Source: a bacterium (GTDB lineage Bacteria; Patescibacteriota; Saccharimonadia; Saccharimonadales; UBA4665). From it: a stretch of 64,000 nucleotides of DNA. Location of the stretch: positions 1-64,000 of the forward strand of contig JAKBGO010000001.1 of NCBI GenBank assembly GCA_021833065.1, read 5' to 3'. Positions within the stretch are counted from its first letter, which is position 1. Every line of letters begins with the position of its first letter. The position numbers and the translations under genes were made by a program. This document shows positions 17,381-25,726 of this stretch, in pieces. The notes below the pieces were generated by a model, which did no database searches, was not told the DNA's origin, and worked only from the letters and a program-made list of their open reading frames with translations.

Positions 17381-18448
17381 TTAAAAGGTCTCCTTAGGAT
17401 TTGCCAAAGCTAAACCGGCAACTGTCGCATACATTGGTTTGTCGGCATCGCTTGGAGGTTGAAGACCTTTAAAACTAATAAAGTGCCACGGATCGGTATG
17501 TCTTACCGGTAGTCTAATCGAGTTGGTTAGATAGTCGCTTAGGCCGGGCATGTTTGCTCCACCACCAAGAGTTATTATCTGTCCGATTGGTCTGGAGTTG
17601 CCGTATCTTTCTTCATAATATCGATTCATTCGATTAATTTCTTTAATTACTTCCGCTAGAATCGGCTCAAGCGCCGCTTTAATTTCCGACTGTTTCTTAG
17701 ATAACTGAAGACCGTACTTGGTTTTTATCAAACCGGCCTCGGCAAGTGTTACGTTAAGCTTCTCTTTTATAGCATTAGTAAATATTTCTCCACCAGCTTG
17801 GACTGTACCAGTTACTAAGACGTGCTTGTCAAATATACTTATATCAGCTGATCTTGATCCAAAATCTATAATAACGGTCGCTATGTCACTTTGTGGATCA
17901 AGTGAAAAGAGCCTGCCCGATGAACTAAGTGTCGGTTCAATCAAAACTGTTTCAAGTCCTAATATCTCGGCAAGCCGTAGATAAGAGTCTACTATATCCT
18001 TTGGAACGGCAACGATGAATACATCTATCTCATCACTTGTTTGTCTAATAATTTCATAATCCAGATAAAGCTGATCCATTGGCACGTTAACGTACTGCTC
18101 AGCCTCCAGTCTTACCGCTTCGTTTATCTCTTTAGATTTCAAATTTGGCAGGGATATTGACCTTGTAAATGTCCTATAAGCCGGGATGGCAATAGCAACA
18201 CGTCTTGTTGTTATATCGCCGATAAGTTCCGTTTTAAAAAGTTTGGCAGCGGCTTCGGCGATTTTCTCAGCATCAACGACCACACCATCATTAATCACGC
18301 TTCTATCGAAACTGGTAAAGCCGTATCCTATAATCTTTTTTTGGTTATTGATTTGCTCAATCTGCATAACCTTTAGCGAACTTGGACCAATATCCAATCC
18401 GAAGATGGGTTTGTCGCCGAAAAAAAATGGTATTTTTGAGTTTTTCAA
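17381..18448 (-). CDS. pilM: PilM, actin-like type IV pilus assembly ATPase
   Basis: A 355-aa cytoplasmic protein with the FtsA/actin-like fold. Phosphate-binding and connecting motifs are visible: FGLDIGPSSLKVMQI near the N-terminus, TVIIDFGSRSADISIF near residue 190 and ITLGGGANMPGLSDYL near residue 300. PilM binds the N-terminal tail of PilN (INLLP, present in the next gene). It is the first gene of the pilMNO group, about 130 nt downstream of the pilin gene, with a terminator hairpin between them, so pilMNO may have its own promoter. Confidence 0.93.
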   Translation of the reverse strand: MKNSKIPFFFGDKPIFGLDIGPSSLKVMQIEQINNQKKIIGYGFTSFDRSVINDGVVVDAEKIAEAAAKLFKTELIGDITTRRVAIAIPAYRTFTRSISLPNLKSKEINEAVRLEAEQYVNVPMDQLYLDYEIIRQTSDEIDVFIVAVPKDIVDSYLRLAEILGLETVLIEPTLSSSGRLFSLDPQSDIATVIIDFGSRSADISIFDKHVLVTGTVQAGGEIFTNAIKEKLNVTLAEAGLIKTKYGLQLSKKQSEIKAALEPILAEVIKEINRMNRYYEERYGNSRPIGQIITLGGGANMPGLSDYLTNSIRLPVRHTDPWHFISFKGLQPPSDADKPMYATVAGLALANPKETF

Positions 18449-18529
18449 TTTTATCCCACCGGTATTTTATTTCTTATAAATAGTATAACAAAAGATTTAA
18501 CATAAGCCAGATAAGTCTGTCTTTAAAAG

Positions 18530-18558
18530 AAATAATCCCGGGTATACCGGGATTATTT
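18530..18558 (-). terminator. Strong intrinsic terminator after pilin gene
   Basis: A 12-bp perfect stem (AAATAATCCCGG with CCGGGATTATTT) around a 5-nt loop, followed on the minus strand by TCTTTTAAAG. It lies 20 nt after the pilin stop codon and separates a highly expressed pilin from pilMNO. Confidence 0.85.
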
Positions 18559-18578
18559 AGATTGGTTAAACCTATTTA

Positions 18579-19076
18579 TTAATCTAGGTTGTGCTTAACA
18601 TCATATGTAGCTGGCGATGAACCCTCGTAGGTGGCAGTTAAAGTATATGCCGTACAAGTAGTATCGGTTGCTTCACAGTTAGCTGAGCTTCCGGTCGAAT
18701 CAACTGGGTAGTAATCGTAATTACCTGCAGAAGTAGGAGCAGTAGCGGCGTTTACTAAACAGTTAGTAGTCGAGCTTTGAACACAAGTTGCTGACGGATC
18801 AAGCAAAGCTGTTAAATCCAAGCTCTTCATGTTGGCAGCTACCCAGGTTGGGCTGTTTAAATCAGCGTATGAAGGGTAGTGTCCATTAGATTGGAAGTAA
18901 GCTTCCAAATTGGTTTGAACTGAGTTTAAGTCAGTTTGTCTCTTAGCGTTTCTAGCCTTCGCCTGAATACCCGCATAAGTTGTTATAACGATTGCCGCCA
19001 AGATACCAATGACAACAATCACAATTAGAAGTTCTACGATTGTAAATCCTTCTTGTCGTTTTTTTAGGGAGATCAT
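18579..19076 (-). CDS. Type IV major pilin-like protein
   Basis: A 165-aa prepilin. The class III signal is textbook: basic leader SLKKRQEG, cleavage before FTIVELLIVIVVIGILAA with Glu at +5, followed by the long N-terminal helix, a helical ARNAKRQTDLNSVQTNLEAYF stretch and a small globular domain with four cysteines that may form disulfides. I moved the start from GTG 19085 to ATG 19076 because the AAGGAGG Shine-Dalgarno is correctly spaced only for the latter. The strong Shine-Dalgarno plus a strong terminator suggest high expression. PilB and PilC lie immediately upstream on the same strand; no PilD or PilT is in the window. Confidence 0.93.
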   Translation of the reverse strand: MISLKKRQEGFTIVELLIVIVVIGILAAIVITTYAGIQAKARNAKRQTDLNSVQTNLEAYFQSNGHYPSYADLNSPTWVAANMKSLDLTALLDPSATCVQSSTTNCLVNAATAPTSAGNYDYYPVDSTGSSANCEATDTTCTAYTLTATYEGSSPATYDVKHNLD

Positions 19077-19185
19077 GGGTCCCACCCTCCTTTTAATATT
19101 GATCTTAATTTTAATATTGATTACTAATGTTATTTAGTTATCTATTCTGATTATAACCATAAGTGGAATTAAATCAAGCAATTTT

Positions 19186-20463
19186 TTAGCCACTTGGTAT
19201 CTGTTTGGTTAGGTTGGCAATCGGACCCATCACAGAGGCGGCAATTAATCCAACTCCCGCTCCAAGCATTACAATCATGACAGGCTCTATAATGGCCGCC
19301 AAGCCATCAATCAATACGCCCACTTCTTCTTCATAGAAATCGGCAATCTTTTCAAGCACTTCGTCTACTTGACCAGTTTCTTCTCCGACCAGCAGCATTT
19401 GAGCGACAATCGGTGGAAAATGAGGACTTCTGGAGATTGGATCGGAAAGTTGTTTGCCGTTTTGGACTTCTTTGGCTGCAGCCTTAAGTTCAGCCTCAAT
19501 CACCTTGTTGCCGATAGCCGATCCGGTGACATCCAAAGCGTCAAGCACTGTCACCCCTGCATTCATTAATGAGGCAAAAGTTCTGGAAAACCTGGCAATT
19601 GCAACTTTAAGGATAATTATTTTAACTACCGGTATTTTCAGTAACCAAAGGTGGAAGTTGTATTTTCCTTTATCGGTTTTAATGTAACGTAAGAAGTAGA
19701 AAAATCCTATCCCAAGGATTATGACGATAAAAATAAGGTTCGGAGTATCTTTAATTACCGGAATACTACTAAGACCTGGAATTAGTCTGATTATGGTTGC
19801 ATGGACTGAAGCGTTGGACATATCCAGTAATACCTGTGAGTAAACCGGTAGTTTGGCATGAGGTCCGGCCAGTGAGGTAATAATGCCCTCGATTTTGGGC
19901 ATGATAAAAAGCATGATTCCGAAGAAAGCCAAGATTGTAATCGTCAAAATAACAATCGGATACATCATGGCGCTTTTGATTTTTTTCTTAATACTGGCGT
20001 CTAGCTCGACCTGGGAGGCTAATCTTTTAAGTATTTTGTCTAAAATACCACCCTCCTCACCGGCCTTAATCATGCTGATATAGACTTCGCTGAAGACATC
20101 AGGAAACTTGGCGAATGATTCGCCCATCGATAAACCGCTCTCAACATCCTTAGTTATAAGTCCCAGTACCTCTCTTAGATAGATACTCTCACTGTCGGCT
20201 GCCAGAGCTGATAATGACCTGACCAGAGGTACTCCGGCGGTTATCATGGTTGATAGTTGTCTTGTGAATATGACCAAATCCTGAGTTTTTACTTTTTTAG
20301 CCGGTCCCAAAAGAGATGCATGTTTCTTTTTTTCAGCTTCAATCAGTAGGGGTTTCAGATTTTGTTTATGAAGCAACATTAAAAGTGCTTGTTTATTGAC
20401 TGCTTCGGCCGTGCCGGATATTGTTTTTCCTTCCTTAGTGGTCGCTTTATAGACAAAGTTCAT
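19186..20463 (-). CDS. pilC: PilC/GspF-family inner-membrane platform protein
   Basis: A 425-aa polytopic protein of the T2SSF family, the membrane platform over the PilB motor. Two tandem F domains are visible, each with a helical bundle (TRQLSTMITAGVPLVRSLSAL at about residue 68 and FSRTFASLMNAGVTVLDAL at about 270), and three membrane helices (about 168-188, 220-250 region and 380-405 ending in PVMIVMLGAGVGLIAASVMGP). It starts 14 nt after pilB and precedes the pilin gene. Confidence 0.95.
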   Translation of the reverse strand: MNFVYKATTKEGKTISGTAEAVNKQALLMLLHKQNLKPLLIEAEKKKHASLLGPAKKVKTQDLVIFTRQLSTMITAGVPLVRSLSALAADSESIYLREVLGLITKDVESGLSMGESFAKFPDVFSEVYISMIKAGEEGGILDKILKRLASQVELDASIKKKIKSAMMYPIVILTITILAFFGIMLFIMPKIEGIITSLAGPHAKLPVYSQVLLDMSNASVHATIIRLIPGLSSIPVIKDTPNLIFIVIILGIGFFYFLRYIKTDKGKYNFHLWLLKIPVVKIIILKVAIARFSRTFASLMNAGVTVLDALDVTGSAIGNKVIEAELKAAAKEVQNGKQLSDPISRSPHFPPIVAQMLLVGEETGQVDEVLEKIADFYEEEVGVLIDGLAAIIEPVMIVMLGAGVGLIAASVMGPIANLTKQIPSG

Positions 20464-20477
20464 ATGCTTATTTTAAC

Positions 20478-22283
20478 CTATGCCGTTGTTGTAACCCGGA
20501 GAATCTCTTCAATCGTTGTTTCTCCTCTTAGCGCTTTGATAAAACCGTCGGTCTGCATCGGCAACATATTTTCCGCGATTGCCTTATTTTCAATGACTTC
20601 ACTCGATTCGTTGGTAACAATCATTTTCTGAACTGATTCACTGTTAGACAAAACTTCGTAAATACCAATTCTTCCTTTAAATCCGGTATGATTGCACATT
20701 TCGCAGCCATCTTCGTTGGCTTTAAACAATCTAATAATCTTTGTCGGAGTTGAGCTAAGATCGTCAAGTGGTTTTTGTTTATTGACAGTACTCATTCCGA
20801 TGCCGTCTTTTTTAGCGTCTTGTTCTAGTTCGTTAACTTTTTTAAATCCCCCCGTATTTTCGATGTTAAACAGTTTATCCAGTCTGCTTATGTAGGCATC
20901 GTCCGGGACAAAACTTTTTTTGCAGTTATAACAGAGTCTTCTGACAAGCCGCTGAGCTATCACGACCCTAACCGTCGATGCAATCAGGAACGGCTCTACT
21001 CCCATATCAATTAATCGGGGCAGACATGTGGCGGCGTTGTTGGTGTGGAGCGTTGAAAAAACCAGGTGTCCGGTCAGGGCTGCCTGAACTGCTAAATCGG
21101 CTGTTTCGTGGTCTCTTATCTCACCAAGCATAATTATATTTGGATCTTGTCTAAGAAGGGCCCTTAGTCCATTTGCAAAGGTCATGCCGGCTATAGGATT
21201 AACTTGCGTTTGATTGGCTCCAACGATGTGGTATTCGACCGGATCTTCAATAGTCGATATGTTTACGTCGGGACTGTTCAAGTGACTCAGTACACTGAAT
21301 AAAGTAGTTGATTTACCTGAACCAGTTGGACCGGTTACTAAAATCATTCCGTGGGGTTGTACTATGGCATGATTTAACTCTATTAGAGCATCTCCCCAAA
21401 AACCCAGTTCATTAAAATCCGATGCTTTTGACGATTCATTCAAAATTCTCATTACCACTTTTTCACCGTCTAGGATTGGTAGTGTCGAGACACGTAAAGC
21501 ATACATTGAGCCGTTGACCTCTACTTTGAATCTTCCATCCTGTGGTGCGCGATGTTCGTCTATTTTAAGATTGGCCAAAATTTTAATCCTGCTGATTAGC
21601 GAGTTCAGCAGTTTTCTTGGCAGTTTATTAGCTTCTTTTAGAATTCCGTCTATCCTGTATCTGATTACTACGAATTCTTCTCTGGGTTCAATGTGGATGT
21701 CGCTGGCCCCGGCTTTAATACCGTATTCAATTAGCAGATTGACTGTTTGGGCGACCGGTGAATCTTCAGCCAAGTCACTTTCATCAACGTCATCGGCTTC
21801 ATCGTCCTCGTCTTGGGATGCGATAACTTTGGTTAATTCCGAGCTTATGTTTCCTCTGTATTGACCGAGAGCAGCTTGAAGCAGGCTGTCGGTAGTAATG
21901 TAGACTCGCAGATTATTCCCCAGTTGTTTTTGTAAAAAATTCAAGGCTTGAATATCGTCCGGATCGGCCATTGCCAAAAACTTGGTGTTGTTTTCATCGA
22001 CATCAAAAACTATGGCGTTATATTGATTGGCTATTCTTTCGGGTAATAATTTTAAAACTTCAGGCTTGATGTCTTTACCGTTTAATTCGATAAAAGGAAC
22101 GTCAATTTCTTGGGCGTAGAGTTTTGTTAAATCTTTTTCGCTGACAATATTATTTTTAATAACCAAATCTTGCAGAGGCTTTTTATCGGATTTTTCTTGA
22201 TCTCGAAGAATTTTCGATTGCTCATCGGTTATTAAATGGTTTTCGAGCAATAATTTTTCAACTAAAGAGTCGGGAATTCGCAT
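20478..22283 (-). CDS. pilB: PilB/GspE-family pilus extension ATPase
   Basis: A 601-aa secretion-type hexameric ATPase that powers pilin polymerisation. The N-terminal MshEN-type domain spans residues 1-150. The ATPase core has Walker A GPTGSGKST (about residue 325), the Asp box/Walker B region IIMLGEIRDHETADLAVQAA and the His box HLVFSTLHTNNA. Two zinc-ligand pairs, CYNCKK and CEMCNHTG, form the tetracysteine site typical of PilB and absent from PilT. It begins the pilB-pilC-pilin run. No retraction ATPase gene is present here. Confidence 0.95.
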   Translation of the reverse strand: MRIPDSLVEKLLLENHLITDEQSKILRDQEKSDKKPLQDLVIKNNIVSEKDLTKLYAQEIDVPFIELNGKDIKPEVLKLLPERIANQYNAIVFDVDENNTKFLAMADPDDIQALNFLQKQLGNNLRVYITTDSLLQAALGQYRGNISSELTKVIASQDEDDEADDVDESDLAEDSPVAQTVNLLIEYGIKAGASDIHIEPREEFVVIRYRIDGILKEANKLPRKLLNSLISRIKILANLKIDEHRAPQDGRFKVEVNGSMYALRVSTLPILDGEKVVMRILNESSKASDFNELGFWGDALIELNHAIVQPHGMILVTGPTGSGKSTTLFSVLSHLNSPDVNISTIEDPVEYHIVGANQTQVNPIAGMTFANGLRALLRQDPNIIMLGEIRDHETADLAVQAALTGHLVFSTLHTNNAATCLPRLIDMGVEPFLIASTVRVVIAQRLVRRLCYNCKKSFVPDDAYISRLDKLFNIENTGGFKKVNELEQDAKKDGIGMSTVNKQKPLDDLSSTPTKIIRLFKANEDGCEMCNHTGFKGRIGIYEVLSNSESVQKMIVTNESSEVIENKAIAENMLPMQTDGFIKALRGETTIEEILRVTTTA

Positions 22284-22463
22284 ATTTTTTAGAAGTTTTT
22301 GTTACCTTTAAACATAAACATAATCATAACAAATTTTTCACTATATCTAAAGTAGACAACACTTATAATAAAATCCATAAATAATAAGTATTTAGATGGT
22401 AAAATATTTACTAATGGGTGGAAGTTCAGTCAGTTTATTTATCTTTAAAATGAGGGATTAAAA

Positions 22464-23480
22464 ATGAAAGAAAAAGTTGAAAAGACCGAAACAAACGACA
22501 ATAAGTCAAAAGCTTTAGCCGTAGCTCTGGAATCGATTGAAAAACAATTCGGTAAGGGCTCAATTATGAAGCTCGGCGACTATAATTCTAAATCTGTCGA
22601 GTGTATTCCCACCGGATCTCTATCATTGGATTTAGCACTTGGGGGTGGACTTCCCAAGGGTAGGATTATAGAAATATATGGTCCTGAGAGTTCGGGAAAG
22701 ACGACCCTGACCCTGCACGCTATTGCCGAGGTTCAAAAGTCCGGCGGAGTCGCAGCTTTTATTGATGCCGAGCACGCACTTGACCCTTCCTATGCTAAAA
22801 GAATAGGAGTTGATGTTGATAACTTACTTCTTTCTCAGCCAGATAACGGGGAACAGGCGCTGGAAATTGTTGAAACCTTGGTTCGGTCAAATGCCGTAGA
22901 CATAATTGTGATTGATTCAGTGGCAGCCCTAGTGCCAAAAGCTGAGATTGAAGGCGAGATGGGCGACAGTCACATGGGTCTTCAGGCTAGATTGATGAGC
23001 CAGGCACTCAGAAAATTAACCGGAATTATCTCTCGTTCCCACGTAACGGTTATATTTATTAATCAGATTAGAATGAAAATTGGAGTAATGTTCGGTAATC
23101 CGGAAACTACTACCGGTGGAAACGCTTTGAAATTCTACGCTTCGGTTCGAATGGATATCAGAAGAACATCACAAATAAAACAAGATGATGTGGTAATCGG
23201 TAATCGTACCAAAGTAAAGGTTGTTAAAAATAAAATAGCTGCGCCTTTTCGAGAAGCTGAGTTCGATATTATGTACAACCAGGGTATTTCTAAATCGGGC
23301 GATGTCCTTGACTTGGCTATAAATCACAGCATCATCGACAAAGCCGGTGCCTGGTTTTCTTATCAGGACAATAAAATTGGTCAGGGTCGTGAAGCTGCAA
23401 AGCAATATCTCGATGACAACCCGAAAATTATGGACGAGGTAGTCGATAAGATATTGTTGGCCGAATCGAAAAAAGTCTAA
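22464..23480 (+). CDS. recA: Recombinase RecA
   Basis: A 338-aa RecA of standard length. Visible features are Walker [10 protein letters not shown] (about residue 73), Walker [13 protein letters not shown], loop L1 [23 protein letters not shown] and loop L2 [22 protein letters not shown]. It polymerises on ssDNA for strand exchange and co-protease activity. A GAGGGATT Shine-Dalgarno-like element precedes ATG 22464. The gene is divergent from pilB, and recX follows after 10 nt. I see no LexA-type SOS box by eye upstream. Confidence 0.98.
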   Translation: MKEKVEKTETNDNKSKALAVALESIEKQFGKGSIMKLGDYNSKSVECIPTGSLSLDLALGGGLPKGRIIEIYGPESSGKTTLTLHAIAEVQKSGGVAAFIDAEHALDPSYAKRIGVDVDNLLLSQPDNGEQALEIVETLVRSNAVDIIVIDSVAALVPKAEIEGEMGDSHMGLQARLMSQALRKLTGIISRSHVTVIFINQIRMKIGVMFGNPETTTGGNALKFYASVRMDIRRTSQIKQDDVVIGNRTKVKVVKNKIAAPFREAEFDIMYNQGISKSGDVLDLAINHSIIDKAGAWFSYQDNKIGQGREAAKQYLDDNPKIMDEVVDKILLAESKKV

Positions 23481-23490
23481 AAACCAGTTT

Positions 23491-24096
23491 ATGCCAAAAG
23501 TGACCGGGATACTTGATTCTAAAGCTAACTTTTCACTATTTTCGGTTTATGTAGACGATAAATACCTGGCAGATTTATCAGTATTTAGCATTGATAAATT
23601 TGGCTTAAAAATAGGATCTGAAATTGACGACCGACTGTCTAGTCAGTTAAAAGACAGTTCATCAGTTGATATATTTTATATGCGTTCGCTAAAACTTATT
23701 TCAATCAGAAAAAGAAGCAAAAAAGAAATTAGCGATTTTTTAACAAAAAACCAATTAAGCAGAGATCTGATTGAAGAGGTAATTTCGAGGCTAATTGATA
23801 AAAATTATTTGAATGACGAAGAATTTGCCAAATCATTTATAAATGATCGAATGCTGTTAAATCCTGTCTCCTACCGTAAACTCGTCTATCTTTTAAAAAC
23901 TAAGGGTATTTCCGAAGAAGTAGTTTCAAAAATAGTTTCAAAAGAAGAGGTTAATCAGCAATCTTTGGCCAAAATTGTGGCAAAAAAACGAAAAATTAGC
24001 AGATTTAATGACGATAAAAAACTAACAAATTACTTATTGTCACAAGGTTTCTCTTATAGTGATATTAAACAATTTTTAGAAAACGAAAATCTTTAA
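23491..24096 (+). CDS. recX: Regulatory protein RecX
   Basis: A 201-aa RecX-family protein of tandem three-helix repeats that modulates RecA filaments. Characteristic motifs are SIRKRSKKEISDFL, VISRLIDKNYLNDEEFAKSFINDRM and the repeated KLVYLLKTKGISEEVVSKI. An N-terminal beta-rich extension of about 70 residues (GILDSKANFSLFSVYVDDKY) precedes the repeats, as in many RecX proteins. It is 10 nt downstream of recA and overlaps the convergent PRC-barrel gene by 4 bp. Confidence 0.92.
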   Translation: MPKVTGILDSKANFSLFSVYVDDKYLADLSVFSIDKFGLKIGSEIDDRLSSQLKDSSSVDIFYMRSLKLISIRKRSKKEISDFLTKNQLSRDLIEEVISRLIDKNYLNDEEFAKSFINDRMLLNPVSYRKLVYLLKTKGISEEVVSKIVSKEEVNQQSLAKIVAKKRKISRFNDDKKLTNYLLSQGFSYSDIKQFLENENL

Positions 24097-24611
24097 GTGA
24101 TAGTTGCCGGGGCTGCGACCGAAACCAATTCTTCCGGTTCCTCCACTACTATCTCCTTATCATTGACCTCTACAATTTGACCTCGATCAATACTTTTAAT
24201 GGCACCGTTGAAATTTTTTAGAATGGATTGATGGACATATAGTTTCAGTATGAACATGCTCTCACTATCGAAAGCAAAGTCTTCTACCTTACCCATTTTT
24301 CTTCCCGATACAGTTTTTACTGGTTTTTTAATCAGATCATAGCTTAGTTCAATAATTTGTTTGTGTTTCACCAGTTCATCGGGCATGGTTAATGATTCGT
24401 AGTTATTGGTTATAAAATCATGCCGATATATTTCCCTGATATCTTGAGAAAGGAGAACTTTAATCTTTTTGTCAGAATAATCTCTAACATAAAAACCTTC
24501 AATTTTTAAGTTTTTTGGCTGACAAAGTATGCCGATAACCTCACCAATCGGGTGACCTTCTCTAATAGAAAGTATCTTTTTACCGATTATCGAGCTATTT
24601 AGCAGTAGCAT
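24093..24611 (-). CDS. PRC-barrel domain protein
   Basis: A 172-aa protein made of two PRC-barrel-like halves: residues about 5-75 (IIGKKILSIREGHPIGEVIGIL) and 90-160 (LIKKPVKTVSGRKMGKVEDFAFDSE). PRC barrels occur in RimM, photosynthetic reaction centre H subunit and stand-alone stress or RNA-associated proteins; the function here is unknown. No membrane segment is seen. It is monocistronic, converging on recX. Confidence 0.75.
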   Translation of the reverse strand: MLLLNSSIIGKKILSIREGHPIGEVIGILCQPKNLKIEGFYVRDYSDKKIKVLLSQDIREIYRHDFITNNYESLTMPDELVKHKQIIELSYDLIKKPVKTVSGRKMGKVEDFAFDSESMFILKLYVHQSILKNFNGAIKSIDRGQIVEVNDKEIVVEEPEELVSVAAPATIT

Positions 24612-24689
24612 TAGCTTAATTATAAACCAAACAAGTTTGCTGATTTAATTGCTTAGCATAGTTCTAATCTATTAAAATGTATAAAAGAG

Positions 24690-25130
24690 ATGGAAAAAAA
24701 AGTATCAACCAACGAATCGGAAACCTATCAGATTGGTTTTGAAATGGGTAAGAAATTAAAAGGCGGTGAACTTATAGTTCTAGACGGTGATTTGGGTGCA
24801 GGCAAAACTACATTTGTACGAGGATTGGTAGCGGGGACAGGATCCAAATCCGATGTGTCGAGCCCCAGCTTCGTTATAAAAAATGAATACAGAGCAGACG
24901 ATTTAATCATTAACCATTTCGATTTTTATCGGCTTGCAGACCCGGGAATACTTGCCGATACTCTAAAAGAAGCCATGGTTGATGGGAGAAGTATTTCTAT
25001 AATTGAATGGAGCGACATTGTCAAAGACCTATTAGATAAAAACAAACTGATTGTTAAATTTAGCGTACTGTCGGATAATGAAAGACTGATTGAATTTGAT
25101 TTTGATGACAGTTTAAAATATTTGGTATGA
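24690..25130 (+). CDS. tsaE: TsaE, ATPase for tRNA t6A37 biosynthesis
   Basis: A 146-aa P-loop ATPase working with TsaB and TsaD to place threonylcarbamoyl on A37 of ANN-decoding tRNAs. Walker A is DGDLGAGKTTFVRGL (about residues 35-49); the family's SPSFVIKNEY and HFDFYRLADP segments follow. Length is typical. tsaB overlaps its 3' end by 4 nt (ATGA), indicating translational coupling. tsaD is not in the window. Confidence 0.95.
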   Translation: MEKKVSTNESETYQIGFEMGKKLKGGELIVLDGDLGAGKTTFVRGLVAGTGSKSDVSSPSFVIKNEYRADDLIINHFDFYRLADPGILADTLKEAMVDGRSISIIEWSDIVKDLLDKNKLIVKFSVLSDNERLIEFDFDDSLKYLV

Positions 25131-25525
25131 AGATGAATATATTGGCTTTGAAATGCGATCAACCGGAAGTTAAGATAAGTCTCTATAGAGACGGACAATT
25201 AGTCAAAGATACAAGCTGGTTGGCCGATAGAAGTTTGGCTAAGAACCTTAACAAAAAAATTGATGAAATTTTGCAGAATAATAATTCTTCTATAGATCAG
25301 CTGTCCGGACTTATCTTCTTCAAAGGCCCCGGTAGCTTTACCGGTTTGAGAATCGGAGCAGCTGTTTTTAATACCATGGCCTATAGTCTTAATATCCCGA
25401 TTGTCGGCGAAACAGGTGACAGTTGGCTGACAAATGGTTTAAAGAATCTGGAAGACGGTAAGAATGAAAAAATAATCCTGCCATTTTACGGCAGCGAAGC
25501 TCATATTACCCAAGCTAAAAAATAA
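25127..25525 (+). CDS. tsaB: TsaB-like protein, shortened
   Basis: A 132-aa protein matching the N-terminal actin-like half of TsaB: ILALKCDQPEVKISLYRDGQ, SLAKNLNKKIDEIL in place of the usual H-S-x-L region, and the diagnostic FFKGPGSFTGLRIGAAVFNTMAYSLNIPIVG. Typical TsaB is about 220-230 aa; the second half is missing and no continuing frame is visible in the AT-rich sequence after the stop. CPR genomes often carry reduced TsaB. Its role is presumably as the non-catalytic dimerisation partner of TsaD. Confidence 0.85.
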   Translation: MKMNILALKCDQPEVKISLYRDGQLVKDTSWLADRSLAKNLNKKIDEILQNNNSSIDQLSGLIFFKGPGSFTGLRIGAAVFNTMAYSLNIPIVGETGDSWLTNGLKNLEDGKNEKIILPFYGSEAHITQAKK

Positions 25526-25533
25526 TAAAATTT

Positions 25534-25572
25534 TTGACGCCCATAGACATTAGATTGTATATTATCTATGGG
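25534..25572 (+). promoter_or_regulatory. Promoter-like and hairpin region in the tsaB-rny gap
   Basis: TTGACG (25534-25539) and TATATT (25558-25563) with 18-nt spacing form a plausible promoter for rny. An 8-bp inverted repeat CCCATAGA/TCTATGGG (25540-25547 and 25565-25572) spans the core, so this could be an operator or a weak terminator of tsaEB. A second candidate, TTTACA (25639-25644) with TATAAT (25663-25668), lies closer to rny. Confidence 0.4.
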
Positions 25573-25726
25573 AGAGACTTGTTTATTTATAATTTGTTAA
25601 TCCTATATTTTCATTTTTTTATTATTTAAGCTTACATTTTTACATTTTCCTTGAATTGTTGTTATAATTTCGTTTTTCGTTAAACCCTTTTTTATACTTA
25701 CGATTCAGGGATAGGAAAGGAAGACT

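Noticed and set aside
25127-25726. tsaB as a frameshifted pseudogene
   Set aside because: No remaining TsaB C-terminal sequence can be seen in any frame downstream, and the gene is translationally coupled to tsaE; reduced TsaB is more likely.
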